In this document: piece by piece, positions 26,673-34,498 of the stretch | How the letters are laid out: every line of letters starts with the position of its first letter | Position numbering within the stretch: the first letter of the stretch is position 1 | Assembly: GCF_002994615.1 (NCBI RefSeq) | Contig: NZ_PVNK01000041.1 | Coordinates: 1 to 34,498 of the forward strand | DNA length: 34,498 nucleotides | DNA from: Enhygromyxa salina | GTDB taxonomy: Bacteria; Myxococcota_A; Polyangia; Nannocystales; Nannocystaceae | Direction of reading: 5' to 3' | Program-made: the position numbers and the translations under genes | Notes under the pieces: model-generated | Seen by the model: only the letters and a program-made list of their open reading frames with translations | Databases searched by the model: none | What the model was told of the DNA's origin: nothing

Positions 26673-28964
26673 ATGGCCAAGAAGTCCGCCCGAAAGCAAG
26701 CGCCCCCGAAGATGCGGGGGCGGTCTCAACCGTCGGCTGAGCCGAGCGTCGAGGCGCTCGTCGCCGAACTGGGCTCGGAGAACCCGAGCGAAGACGAGGA
26801 GCCCAAGGCCGAGGCCGAGGAGGAGGCCGAGGCCGCACAGGAGGCCGAGGGGGAGGCCGAGGCCGCACAGGAGGCCGAGGGGGAGGCCGAGGCCGCACAG
26901 GACGCGCCCGAGGGGGCGAGCCCGCAGGTCGAAATCGAGGTTCCCGGCGAGGGCGAGGGCGAGGGCGAGGGCGAGGACGAGGGCGAGGGCGAGGGTGAGG
27001 GCAAGGGCAAGGGCAAGGGCAAGGAGGAGGCCGAAGCCGAAGCCGAGGGAGCCGTACGGCTGGTCGATAGCCTGCCGATCGACGCCGAAGACGATCTGAG
27101 CGACGTCGAGGGCGAAGCGTCCCCGCGCCTGATCTCGATCGTCGAGAGCCTGCTGTTCGCGTCGACCAAGCCGCTGCGGGTCAAACAGGTCCGCAAGCTC
27201 CTGCGCGAGCCCTCGGTCCGACAGATCCAGCTCGCGCTCAAGCACCTGATCGCGGGCAACGAGGAGCGGGGGATCATCGTTGCCCAGGTCGCCGGTGGCT
27301 TCGTGCTTCAGACCAGCCCGCAAAACGCCCAGTGGGTCCAGCGTCTGCTCCAGGCCAAGCCGGTCCGCCTGAGTCGCCCGCAGCTCGAGACCCTCGCGGT
27401 CGTCGCTTATCGCCAGCCGGTGACACGCGCCGAGATCGATCACATCCGCGGGGTCGACGGCGGCGCCGTCGTGAAGATCCTGCTCGAGCGGGAGTTGATT
27501 CAGATCGTCGGCAAGAAGGAGGAGCCGGGCCGGCCGATGCTCTACGGCACGACCGTGGGCTTTCTCGAGTTCTTCAACCTCATGAGCCTGCGCGACCTGC
27601 CGGATCTCCGCGAGTTCCGCGAGCTGTCCGACGACACCAAGGCGACTCTGCGCAAGAACATGAACGCGGACGAGGTCGAGGCCCTCGGCCAAGAGGTTCT
27701 GGAGTTTGCGCGCCCCGACGACGAAAGCGCAAACGAGGAGTCCGCGGACGACGAGAACGCCGAAGTCGCGGAGGCTGACGAAGCAGTCGACGAGGAAGCG
27801 GAAGCCGACGAGGAAGCGGAAGCCGACGAGGAAGCGGAAGCCGACGAGGAAGCGGAAGCCGACGAGGAAGCGGAAGCCGACGAGGAGGCGGAAGCCGACG
27901 AGGAAGCGGAAGCCGACGAGGGCGAAGAAGCTGCCGAGGACGAGGAAGTCGACGAGGACGACGAGGGCGAAGAGGGCGACGAGGACGAGGAAGTCGACGA
28001 GGACGACGAGGACGAAGAGGGCGACGAGGACGACGAAGTCGACGGGGACGAAGAGGACGAAGAGGACGACGAGGACGAAGAGGACGACGAGGGCGACGAG
28101 GGCGACGAGGACGACGAGGGCGACGAGGACGACGAGGGCGACGAGGACGAAGAGGGCGACGAGGACGACGAGGGCGACGAGGGCGACGAGGACGACGAGG
28201 ACGACGAGGACGACGAGGACGACGAGGTCGACGAGGACGAGGAAGTCGACGAGGACGACGAGGACGAAGAGGGCGACGAGGACGACGAGGACGACGAGGT
28301 CGACGGGGACGAGGAAGTCGACGAGGACGACGAGGACGAAGAGGGCGAAGAAGAGGACGACGGGGACGAAGAAGTCGACGAGGACGACGAGGACGAAGAG
28401 GGCGAAGAAGAGGACGACGGGGACGAAGAAGTCGACGAGGACGACGAGGACGAAGAGGGCGACGAGGAAGAGGACGACGAGGACGAAGAGGACGACGAGG
28501 ACGAAGAGGACGAAGAGGACGAAGAGGACGACGAGGACGAGGAAGTCGACGAGGACGACGAGGGCGACGAGGAAGAGGACGAGGAAGAGGTCGACGAGGA
28601 CGACGAGGGCGACGAGGACGAGGACGAGGAAGAGGGCGACGAGGTCGACGAGGACGACGAGGACGACGAGGACGACGAGGGCGACGAGGACGAGGACGAA
28701 GAGGGCGACGAGGACGAGGACGAGGACGAGGGCGACGAGGACGAGGACGAGGACGAAGAGGTCGACGAGGACGAGGAAGTCGACGAGGACGAAGAGGTCG
28801 AAGAGGACGAAGAGGTCGACGAGGACGACGAGGACGACGAGGGCGACGAGGACGAAGAGGACGAAGAGGGCGACGAGGACGAAGAGGTCGACGAGGACGA
28901 AGAGGACGACGAGGACGAAGAGGTCGACGAGGACGAAGAAGACGACGAGGACGCCGACGCATAG
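26673..28964 (+). CDS. scpB: condensin subunit ScpB with very long Asp/Glu tail
   Basis: A 763-aa protein; ordinary ScpB is about 200 aa. Residues 1-145 are a charged extension: basic start (AKKSARK), AEAAQEAEGE repeats, then EGEGEG and KGKGKG runs. The ScpB double winged helix spans ~150-348 (PRLISIVESLLFASTKPL, LETLAVVAYRQPVTRAEIDHIRGVD, LLERELIQIVGKKEEPGRPMLYGTT, FLEFFNLMSLRDLPDL). The last ~415 residues are almost only Asp and Glu with some Gly, Val and Ala, without any Lys or Arg. The first part is seven DEEAEA units. ATG 26673 lies 1 nt after scpA. The stop is TAG, followed by an in-frame acidic continuation. Confidence 0.95.
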   Translation: MAKKSARKQAPPKMRGRSQPSAEPSVEALVAELGSENPSEDEEPKAEAEEEAEAAQEAEGEAEAAQEAEGEAEAAQDAPEGASPQVEIEVPGEGEGEGEGEDEGEGEGEGKGKGKGKEEAEAEAEGAVRLVDSLPIDAEDDLSDVEGEASPRLISIVESLLFASTKPLRVKQVRKLLREPSVRQIQLALKHLIAGNEERGIIVAQVAGGFVLQTSPQNAQWVQRLLQAKPVRLSRPQLETLAVVAYRQPVTRAEIDHIRGVDGGAVVKILLERELIQIVGKKEEPGRPMLYGTTVGFLEFFNLMSLRDLPDLREFRELSDDTKATLRKNMNADEVEALGQEVLEFARPDDESANEESADDENAEVAEADEAVDEEAEADEEAEADEEAEADEEAEADEEAEADEEAEADEEAEADEGEEAAEDEEVDEDDEGEEGDEDEEVDEDDEDEEGDEDDEVDGDEEDEEDDEDEEDDEGDEGDEDDEGDEDDEGDEDEEGDEDDEGDEGDEDDEDDEDDEDDEVDEDEEVDEDDEDEEGDEDDEDDEVDGDEEVDEDDEDEEGEEEDDGDEEVDEDDEDEEGEEEDDGDEEVDEDDEDEEGDEEEDDEDEEDDEDEEDEEDEEDDEDEEVDEDDEGDEEEDEEEVDEDDEGDEDEDEEEGDEVDEDDEDDEDDEGDEDEDEEGDEDEDEDEGDEDEDEDEEVDEDEEVDEDEEVEEDEEVDEDDEDDEGDEDEEDEEGDEDEEVDEDEEDDEDEEVDEDEEDDEDADA
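27789..28961 (+). repeat. purine-rich repeat coding the ScpB acidic tail
   Basis: Seven 18-bp units (27789-27914) encode DEEAEA. Then GACGAGGACGACGAG-type units with GTC/GGC interruptions run to the stop. The plus strand is strongly purine-rich with almost no T for more than 1 kb, which is a marked strand asymmetry. Confidence 0.9.
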
Positions 28965-29006
28965 GACGCGGGCGAGGCTCAGGACGGCGAGGAAGACGAG
29001 TCCTAA
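28962..29006 (+). other. in-frame extension after the scpB TAG stop
   Basis: After TAG (28962-28964) the same frame reads DAGEAQDGEEDES and ends at TAA (29004-29006). The composition matches the tail, so TAG may be a mutated GAG codon or a readthrough stop. Confidence 0.6.
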
Positions 29007-29069
29007 CGCGCGCGTGTGGAAGCGCCGCTTGCAGCCGCGACCCAAAGGTCGCAAGCTCGCGGATCTTCC

Positions 29070-30029
29070 ATGGCCAAGTCGCGCCCACCCAAGTCTCGAG
29101 CCCAGCCGTCCCGAGCCAAGCCGAGCTCGAAGTCCGGTCGACGGCGCGCAGGCGCACGCGACACGTCCCCCAGCTCAAAGCCTCGCACCGCGCCGAGGAA
29201 GGGCAAAGAGCAGCCCTTCACGGCCAATGAGCGTGAGCAGCGCGAAGGCGTGCGGCTCCAGAAGTTCATCGCCAGCGCGGGCGTCACGTCGCGGCGCAAG
29301 GCCGAAGATCTGATCGTCGCCGGCGTGGTCGCGGTCAACGGGCAGCGCGTCACCGAGCTCGGCACCCGCGTGTTCCCCGGGCGCGATCGCGTCACGGTCC
29401 GCGGCGAGCCCGTCACCGCCGAGGCCAAGGTCTACTACGTGCTCAACAAGCCCGACGAGATCGTGTGCTCGGCCGCGGGCAGCGTCGACGATCGCGGCCG
29501 AGCGACCGTGTTGTCGCTCATGCACGGGATCTCTGAGCGCCTGTATCCGGTCGGTCGGCTCGACTATCACTCGCGTGGGGTCGTCTTGCTGACCAACGAC
29601 GGCGATCTCGCCGCGGCCCTGAGCCACCCGCGCCACGGGGTCGTCAAGACCTATCACGTCAAGTTCCAGGGCAAGCTCAGCCCCGACGAGGAAGAGGCGC
29701 TGCGCGAGGGGGTGACCCTCGACGACGGCGCGGTGACGCGACCGCTCGCCGAGCTGTTCGCGTTCCGCGAGACCGAGGCCAACGCCTGGTATCAGATCGG
29801 GCTGACCGAGGGCCTCAACCGGCAGCTGCGTCGGATGGGGGAGGCGATCGGCCATCCCGTGCTCAAGCTCATCCGCGTCGCGCTCGGCGACATCACCGCC
29901 GACGGCCTCGCCGAGGGGGAGTCCCGGCCGCTGTCACCCACGGAGGTCGGACAGCTGTTGGCCAGCGTCGCGCTCGATCCAGCGCGCAAGCCGTCCAAGG
30001 CTGCCCCCCGCCGACCACGAAAGAAGTGA
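29070..30029 (+). CDS. rluB: 23S rRNA pseudouridine synthase RluB/RsuA family
   Basis: A 319-aa enzyme from ATG 29070. The N-terminal ~50 residues are basic and disordered ([18 protein letters not shown]). An S4 RNA-binding domain follows ([31 protein letters not shown]). The RsuA/RluB catalytic domain has [14 protein letters not shown], the catalytic-Asp motif [28 protein letters not shown] and [28 protein letters not shown]. The usual Thr after the Asp motif is Ser here. A GTG at 29016 is an alternative start. An inverted repeat GCGACC-CAAA-GGTCGC (29037-29052) precedes the ATG. scpA-scpB-rluB is a common order. Confidence 0.92.
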   Translation: MAKSRPPKSRAQPSRAKPSSKSGRRRAGARDTSPSSKPRTAPRKGKEQPFTANEREQREGVRLQKFIASAGVTSRRKAEDLIVAGVVAVNGQRVTELGTRVFPGRDRVTVRGEPVTAEAKVYYVLNKPDEIVCSAAGSVDDRGRATVLSLMHGISERLYPVGRLDYHSRGVVLLTNDGDLAAALSHPRHGVVKTYHVKFQGKLSPDEEEALREGVTLDDGAVTRPLAELFAFRETEANAWYQIGLTEGLNRQLRRMGEAIGHPVLKLIRVALGDITADGLAEGESRPLSPTEVGQLLASVALDPARKPSKAAPRRPRKK

Positions 30030-30042
30030 GGCAGCTCGCCCT

Positions 30043-30066
30043 CAAGACTCGGGAAGACCGGTCTTG
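30043..30066. promoter_or_regulatory. nested palindromes upstream of rpsN
   Basis: AAGACCGGTCTT (30054-30065) is a perfect 12-bp palindrome. Its right half also pairs with an upstream CAAGAC (30043-30048 with 30061-30066). It lies 73-85 bp before the S14 start and 25 bp after rluB. It is a candidate operator (for example for Zur) or an rluB 3'-end structure. It does not resemble the AT-rich Zur boxes I know. Confidence 0.4.
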
Positions 30067-30100
30067 CCAGCGAAGGGACAGCAGGGTAGGTTGCCGCCCC

Positions 30101-30117
30101 CCGCCGCTCGTCGGCGG
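30101..30117 (+). promoter_or_regulatory. stem-loop in the rpsN leader
   Basis: CCGCCG-CTCGT-CGGCGG forms a 6-bp perfect GC stem ending 21 nt before the rpsN ATG, close to the AAGGA Shine-Dalgarno at 30124. It may modulate translation. Confidence 0.35.
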
Positions 30118-30138
30118 CTGCCCAAGGACACTCGACAG

Positions 30139-30444
30139 ATGGCCAAGCTCTCCCAAGTTCTGCGCGACAAGAAGCGCGAGAAGCTGATCTCGAAGTACGC
30201 CGACAAGCGCGCCGAGCTCCGCGCCCAGATGAAAGACCCGGACCTCGACCCCGACGTCAAGGCCGAGGTCATGGCCAAGCTCAACGGCCTGCCGCGCAAC
30301 TCCTGTCCCACGCGCCTGACCCGGCGCTGCTTCCTGACCGGGCGCAGCAAGGCGGTCTATCGCAAGTTCGGCCTCAGCCGCATCGCCCTGCGCGATCTCG
30401 CCTTGCGCGGTGATCTGCCCGGCGTGACCAAGTCCAGCTGGTAA
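30139..30444 (+). CDS. rpsN: 30S ribosomal protein S14, long zinc-independent form
   Basis: A 101-aa protein, the length of E. coli-type S14. The C-terminal signature is [20 protein letters not shown], then [28 protein letters not shown]. It lacks the paired CxxC zinc ribbon of the ~61-aa zinc form. The ATG at 30139 gives the standard [17 protein letters not shown] start. It is followed 11 bp later by type-B L31. This pairing away from the main ribosomal operons is typical of genes induced in zinc limitation. Confidence 0.95.
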   Translation: MAKLSQVLRDKKREKLISKYADKRAELRAQMKDPDLDPDVKAEVMAKLNGLPRNSCPTRLTRRCFLTGRSKAVYRKFGLSRIALRDLALRGDLPGVTKSSW

Positions 30445-30455
30445 GGAGCCTCACC

Positions 30456-30701
30456 ATGCGCAGCGGAATCCATCCCGAGTATCACAAGGTGCTCTATCAC
30501 GACACCGCGACCAACGACGAGTGGGTCGGCTTCTCGACCCTCGCGCCCGAAGAGCGCAAGAGCTTCGAGGGCGAGCTTCTGCCCGTGATTCGCCTCGACA
30601 TCTCGGCCAAGTCGCACCCCTTTTGGACCGGCCAGGCGCGCACCGTCGACGCCGAGGGTCGCATCGATCGCTTCAAGCGCCGCTACGGGCGCAAGAAGTA
30701 G
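30456..30701 (+). CDS. rpmE2: 50S ribosomal protein L31 type B
   Basis: An 81-aa L31 of the cysteine-free type B: MRSGIHPEYHKVLYHD, a middle SFEGELLPVIRLDISAKSHPFWTG and the end GRIDRFKRRYGRKK. No CxxC is present, so it needs no zinc. A strong AAGGAG Shine-Dalgarno (30443-30448) overlaps the rpsN stop and sits 7 nt from the ATG, one of the best in the window. It replaces zinc-binding L31 on the ribosome under zinc starvation in bacteria where this has been studied. Confidence 0.95.
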   Translation: MRSGIHPEYHKVLYHDTATNDEWVGFSTLAPEERKSFEGELLPVIRLDISAKSHPFWTGQARTVDAEGRIDRFKRRYGRKK

Positions 30702-30729
30702 CTCCTCCCCGAGCCTCCCCAATCGTCCA

Positions 30730-30770
30730 GCCCGATTCCTGTCCAGGAGTCGGGCGTCGACAATTTTGTG
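30730..30770 (+). terminator. intrinsic terminator of rpsN-rpmE2
   Basis: GCCCGATTCCTG (30730-30741) pairs with CAGGAGTCGGGC (30744-30755), with a single T-G wobble. AATTTTG follows a few bases later. It separates the ribosomal pair from tldD. Confidence 0.6.
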
Positions 30771-30783
30771 CAAGAGTATCCAC

Positions 30784-32259
<1,476 letters not shown>

Positions 32260-32295
32260 GCCTGGGATCCACTCGAACGAGCGAGGAGCATCAGC

Positions 32296-34092
32296 GTGAA
32301 CTCAGCCAAGCGAAGCGGCGGCAACAAGAAGAAGCCTGCGGCCAAGAAGAAGGCCGCGGCCAAGAAGAAGCGCGTGGCCAAGAAGAAGCCTGCGGCCAAG
32401 AAGAAGGCCGCGGCCAAGAAGAAGAGCGCGGCCAAGAAGAAGGGCGCGGCCAAGAAGAAGCCCGCGGCCAAGAAGAAGTCCGCGGCCAAGAAGAAGGCCG
32501 CGGCCAAGAAGAAGAGCGCGGCCAAGAAGAAGAGCGCGGCGAAGAAGAAGGCCGCGGCCAAGAAGAAGAGCGCGGCGAAGAAGAAGCCTGCGGCCAAGAA
32601 GAAGGGCGCGGCCAAGAAGAAGCCCGCGGCCAAGAAGAAGTCCGCAGCCAAGAACAAGCCCGCAGCCAAGAAGAAGTCCGCGGCGGTGGTCTCGGCCGTC
32701 GGTGACGCGCTGCCCCGAGCCTCGCAGCGGCTGCTCGACGAGCTCGAGGGCACGGCGCTCCACGCTCTCGAGCACCTGCGCGCGCGCGGGGTCGAGCACG
32801 CAGAGGTCAGCGTCAGCCAGGGCGAGCAGCTCGAGACCGGTGTCCGCCAGGGCGAGGTCGAGCTGGTCAAGGAGGCCAAGTCGCGCGGCCTCGGCGTGCG
32901 CGTTGTCCATGGTGAGCGGGTCGCAACCTCCTCGACCACGGATCTCTCGCGCGAGGCGATCGAGCGCTTCTTGGATCGCACGATCGAGATGGCCGAGCTG
33001 TCCGAGCCCGATCCCCTCGCGGTCCCGCCCGATCCCAAGGAGCTGCTGATCGGCGCCAAGGCCCGATACCCGGCCCTCGATCTGTGGGACAGCAAGACCG
33101 CCAAGATCAAGGCCGACCGGGCCTTGCGTCTCGCGCTCGCGGGCGAGAAGGCGGCGTTTCGGTCGGACTCGCGCATCACCTCGTCCGAGGGCGCGAGCTT
33201 CTCACGCGGGGCCAGCCACGGCGTGCTCGCGAGCTCGGGCGGCTTCGTCGGACGCAGCGCCGGGACCCACGCCAGCCTCGTCGTCCACGTCGTCGCCGAC
33301 GACGAAGGCGGCAAGAAGCGCAACGGCTTTCAGTGGACCGCGGGTCGCCACTTCGATCAGCTGCGGAGCCCCAAAGAGGTCGGCTCCGAGGCCGCCGAGC
33401 GGGCGGTGCGTTCGCTCGGGTCGATCAAGCTCGAGACCGGCGTGTACCCGGTCGTGTTCGAGCGCGACGCCGCGCGGGCGATCATCGGCCTGGTCGCCTC
33501 GTGCGTGGTCGGTGACGCGGTCTATCGTGAGCAGAGCTACCTCCGCGACCGGCTCGGGACCGCGGTCGCGAGCGCCAAGGTCACGATCGTCGACGACCCC
33601 TCGTTGCCGCGCGGCCCCGGCTCGCGGCCCTACGACGGCGAGGGCAGGGCGGTGCGCCGCAACGTCGTGATCAAGGCTGGCGAGCTGCGCAGCTTCTTGC
33701 TCGACACCTACAGCGCGCGCAAGCTCAAGCTGGCGCCGACGGGCTCGGGTGGCGGCGGCGGGAGCATTCCCTACTCGACGACCAGCAACTTCTACATGAA
33801 GGCCGGGCGCAGCAAGCCCGAGTCGCTGTTGCGCGGGATCGATCGCGGCCTCTACGTGACCTCGATGATGGGCTTTGGCTTCGATCCCGTGACGGGCAAC
33901 TTCAGCCGCGGGGCCTCGGGCTTCTTGATCGAGGGCGGTGAGCTCAGCGTGCCCGTCAGCGAGATCACGATCTCGCGCAACCTCGACGAGCTGCTCGGGG
34001 GCATCGACGCGGTCGCCAACGATCTCGAGCACCGCGCGGCGGTCGCGGCCCCGAGCTTCCGCGTCGACTACATGACCGTGTCGGGCAGCTGA
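32296..34092 (+). CDS. tldE: TldE/PmbA fused to an N-terminal histone H1-like Lys/Ala tail
   Basis: A 598-aa protein; ordinary TldE/PmbA is about 450 aa. GTG 32296 has GAGGAG seven bases upstream. Residues 11-127 are KKK plus 19 hexapeptides of form xAAKKK (one RVAKKK, one SAAKNK), resembling AlgP/HctB/histone H1-type DNA-binding tails. The TldE domain follows in the same frame from ~135: HLRARGVEHAEVSVSQGEQLETGVRQGEVELVKEAKSRGLGVRVV, then ETGVYPVVFERDAARAIIG, KLAPTGSGGGGGSIPYSTTSNFYM and ASGFLIEGGELSVPVSEITI. It lacks HExxxH, as expected for the non-catalytic partner of TldD. Its stop lies in a hairpin shared with the convergent gene. Confidence 0.93.
   Translation: MNSAKRSGGNKKKPAAKKKAAAKKKRVAKKKPAAKKKAAAKKKSAAKKKGAAKKKPAAKKKSAAKKKAAAKKKSAAKKKSAAKKKAAAKKKSAAKKKPAAKKKGAAKKKPAAKKKSAAKNKPAAKKKSAAVVSAVGDALPRASQRLLDELEGTALHALEHLRARGVEHAEVSVSQGEQLETGVRQGEVELVKEAKSRGLGVRVVHGERVATSSTTDLSREAIERFLDRTIEMAELSEPDPLAVPPDPKELLIGAKARYPALDLWDSKTAKIKADRALRLALAGEKAAFRSDSRITSSEGASFSRGASHGVLASSGGFVGRSAGTHASLVVHVVADDEGGKKRNGFQWTAGRHFDQLRSPKEVGSEAAERAVRSLGSIKLETGVYPVVFERDAARAIIGLVASCVVGDAVYREQSYLRDRLGTAVASAKVTIVDDPSLPRGPGSRPYDGEGRAVRRNVVIKAGELRSFLLDTYSARKLKLAPTGSGGGGGSIPYSTTSNFYMKAGRSKPESLLRGIDRGLYVTSMMGFGFDPVTGNFSRGASGFLIEGGELSVPVSEITISRNLDELLGGIDAVANDLEHRAAVAAPSFRVDYMTVSGS
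32326..32676 (+). repeat. 18-bp repeat coding xAAKKK, 19 units
   Basis: Unit NNNGCGGCCAAGAAGAAG. The first codon varies (Pro, Ala, Ser, Gly, Arg) while Ala and Lys codons are nearly fixed (AAG only), a sign of tandem expansion. It gives about 60 lysines in about 117 residues. Confidence 0.95.
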
Positions 34093-34118
34093 GCGACGGG
34101 CTCAGGCGACGCTCAGCT
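34087..34118. terminator. hairpin shared by two convergent stop codons
   Basis: AGCTGAGCG (34087-34095) and CGCTCAGCT (34110-34118) pair perfectly around 14 nt. Each arm contains the Ser-TGA end of one gene (tldE on plus, the phosphatase on minus). It is a likely bidirectional 3'-end structure, though T-runs are absent. Confidence 0.55.
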
Positions 34119-34498
34119 CGCGGGGAACCACTCGTCGGTGAGGGGCCGGAGGCGCTCGACGAGGGCGTCGTGGTCGACGCCGCGGGCGGTCGCGAGCAGG
34201 CCCCGATCGTTGGCGACCTCGGGCCCGGTGTAGACCAGAGGATCGCCGCGCATGTCGGTCAGGCGACCGCCGGCCGCGTGGAGCAGCGCCTGCGGGGCCG
34301 CGCTGTCCCAGAGCTTGGTGCCGGCCGTCGGGTGGGCGTAGATCTCGGCCTCGCCGCGCGCGACCATCGAGACCTTGACCCCGGTGCTCGCGGTCCGGAG
34401 CGTCTGCTCGGGCGTGATCTCGAGCAGCTTCATGATCGCGTCGAGGCGGGCGCTGCGGTGGCTCTTGCTCGTGACCAGGCGCCAGCGCGACTCGACGC
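34113..34498 (-). CDS. inositol monophosphatase / CysQ family protein, 3' part
   Basis: Only the C-terminal ~127 codons lie in the window; the start is off the right edge. The visible part has WRLVTSKSHRSARLDAIMKLLE, TASTGVKVSMVARGEAEIYAH, the metal-site motif KLWDSAAPQALLHAAGG and LTDMRGDPLVY. This is the C-lobe of the lithium-sensitive FIG superfamily. The TSKSHRS and LWD..AP forms favour a CysQ-like 3'(2'),5'-bisphosphate nucleotidase (PAP recycling) over inositol monophosphatase. The N-terminal DGT motif cannot be checked here. It converges on tldE with a 20-bp gap. Confidence 0.85.
   Translation of the reverse strand, partial: VESRWRLVTSKSHRSARLDAIMKLLEITPEQTLRTASTGVKVSMVARGEAEIYAHPTAGTKLWDSAAPQALLHAAGGRLTDMRGDPLVYTGPEVANDRGLLATARGVDHDALVERLRPLTDEWFPAS

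Noticed and set aside
24473..26898. Long open frames on the minus strand (735 and 759 aa) and an alternative plus frame (570 aa) across the scpA tail
   Set aside because: They arise because the GC-rich repeat has no stop codons in any frame. Their products are Arg/Gly or Ser/Ala runs without any domain, and the scpA frame is the one continuous with a real kleisin domain.
26286..29178. Minus-strand 922-aa and 532-aa frames and a plus-strand 535-aa frame over the scpB tail
   Set aside because: Shadow frames of the acidic repeat (poly Leu/Val, Arg/Pro or Thr/Arg); scpB is in frame with a clear winged-helix core.
32296..32690. A separate small histone H1-like gene before tldE
   Set aside because: The frame is continuous into the TldE domain with no stop, and the only good Shine-Dalgarno is before the repeat.

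Overview
The window is GC-rich DNA packed with genes, and gene order and content point to a myxobacterium-like member of the Myxococcota. Supporting signs are a complete Che operon that includes a HEAT-repeat protein, a roadblock-like protein, a DUF4266/DUF3570 pair, an xerD-scpA-scpB-rluB neighbourhood, and many low-complexity Ala/Pro/Asp/Glu tails. I cannot name genus or species from sequence alone; Nannocystineae-like is a guess.

Layout. 1-270 holds two copies of a 139-bp tandem repeat. 262-3055 (minus) is a three-gene membrane operon: two UPF0104/LPG-synthase-TM-like proteins and a VUT/YhhQ transporter. 3119-3409 (minus) is a YfhL-type ferredoxin. 3606-6553 (minus) is an envelope operon: DUF4266 lipoprotein, DUF3570 outer-membrane protein, PpiC-like lipoprotein, roadblock-like protein. 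6690-9233 (plus) is cmk-rpsA, closed by a strong terminator. 9367-11306 is ribH, nusB and an orphan M17-peptidase N-domain protein. 11401-21821 is the chemosensory block: CheY, CheA, two CheW, a degenerate receiver, HEAT protein, CheR, CheB, then after a 170-bp gap a GAF protein and a second CheY. It contains no chemoreceptor. 21898-30029 is xerD, an M50 protease, scpA, scpB and rluB, i.e. chromosome segregation. 30139-30701 is a zinc-independent-type S14/L31 pair. 30784-34092 is tldD/tldE. A minus-strand CysQ/inositol-monophosphatase gene runs off the right end.

The most unusual content is extreme charged repeats on housekeeping proteins. ScpA carries a ~670-residue Ala/Asp/Glu tail with no Lys and only three Arg. 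ScpB carries a ~415-residue tail of almost pure Asp/Glu. 3.5 kb further on, TldE/PmbA carries 19 copies of a basic xAAKKK hexapeptide at its N-terminus, like histone H1-like proteins. Thus both non-SMC condensin subunits are polyanionic and a nearby protease subunit is polycationic. The ScpB tail ends at a TAG that is followed in frame by 13 more acidic-type codons before a TAA, suggesting a recent nonsense mutation or readthrough.

Two other themes recur. Several genes (cmk, ribH, cheY, the GAF gene, xerD) have a -10-like hexamer ending 6-9 nt before the start codon, which predicts leaderless or nearly leaderless mRNAs. Most genes inside operons overlap by 1-11 nt (GTGA/ATGA junctions), implying translational coupling.
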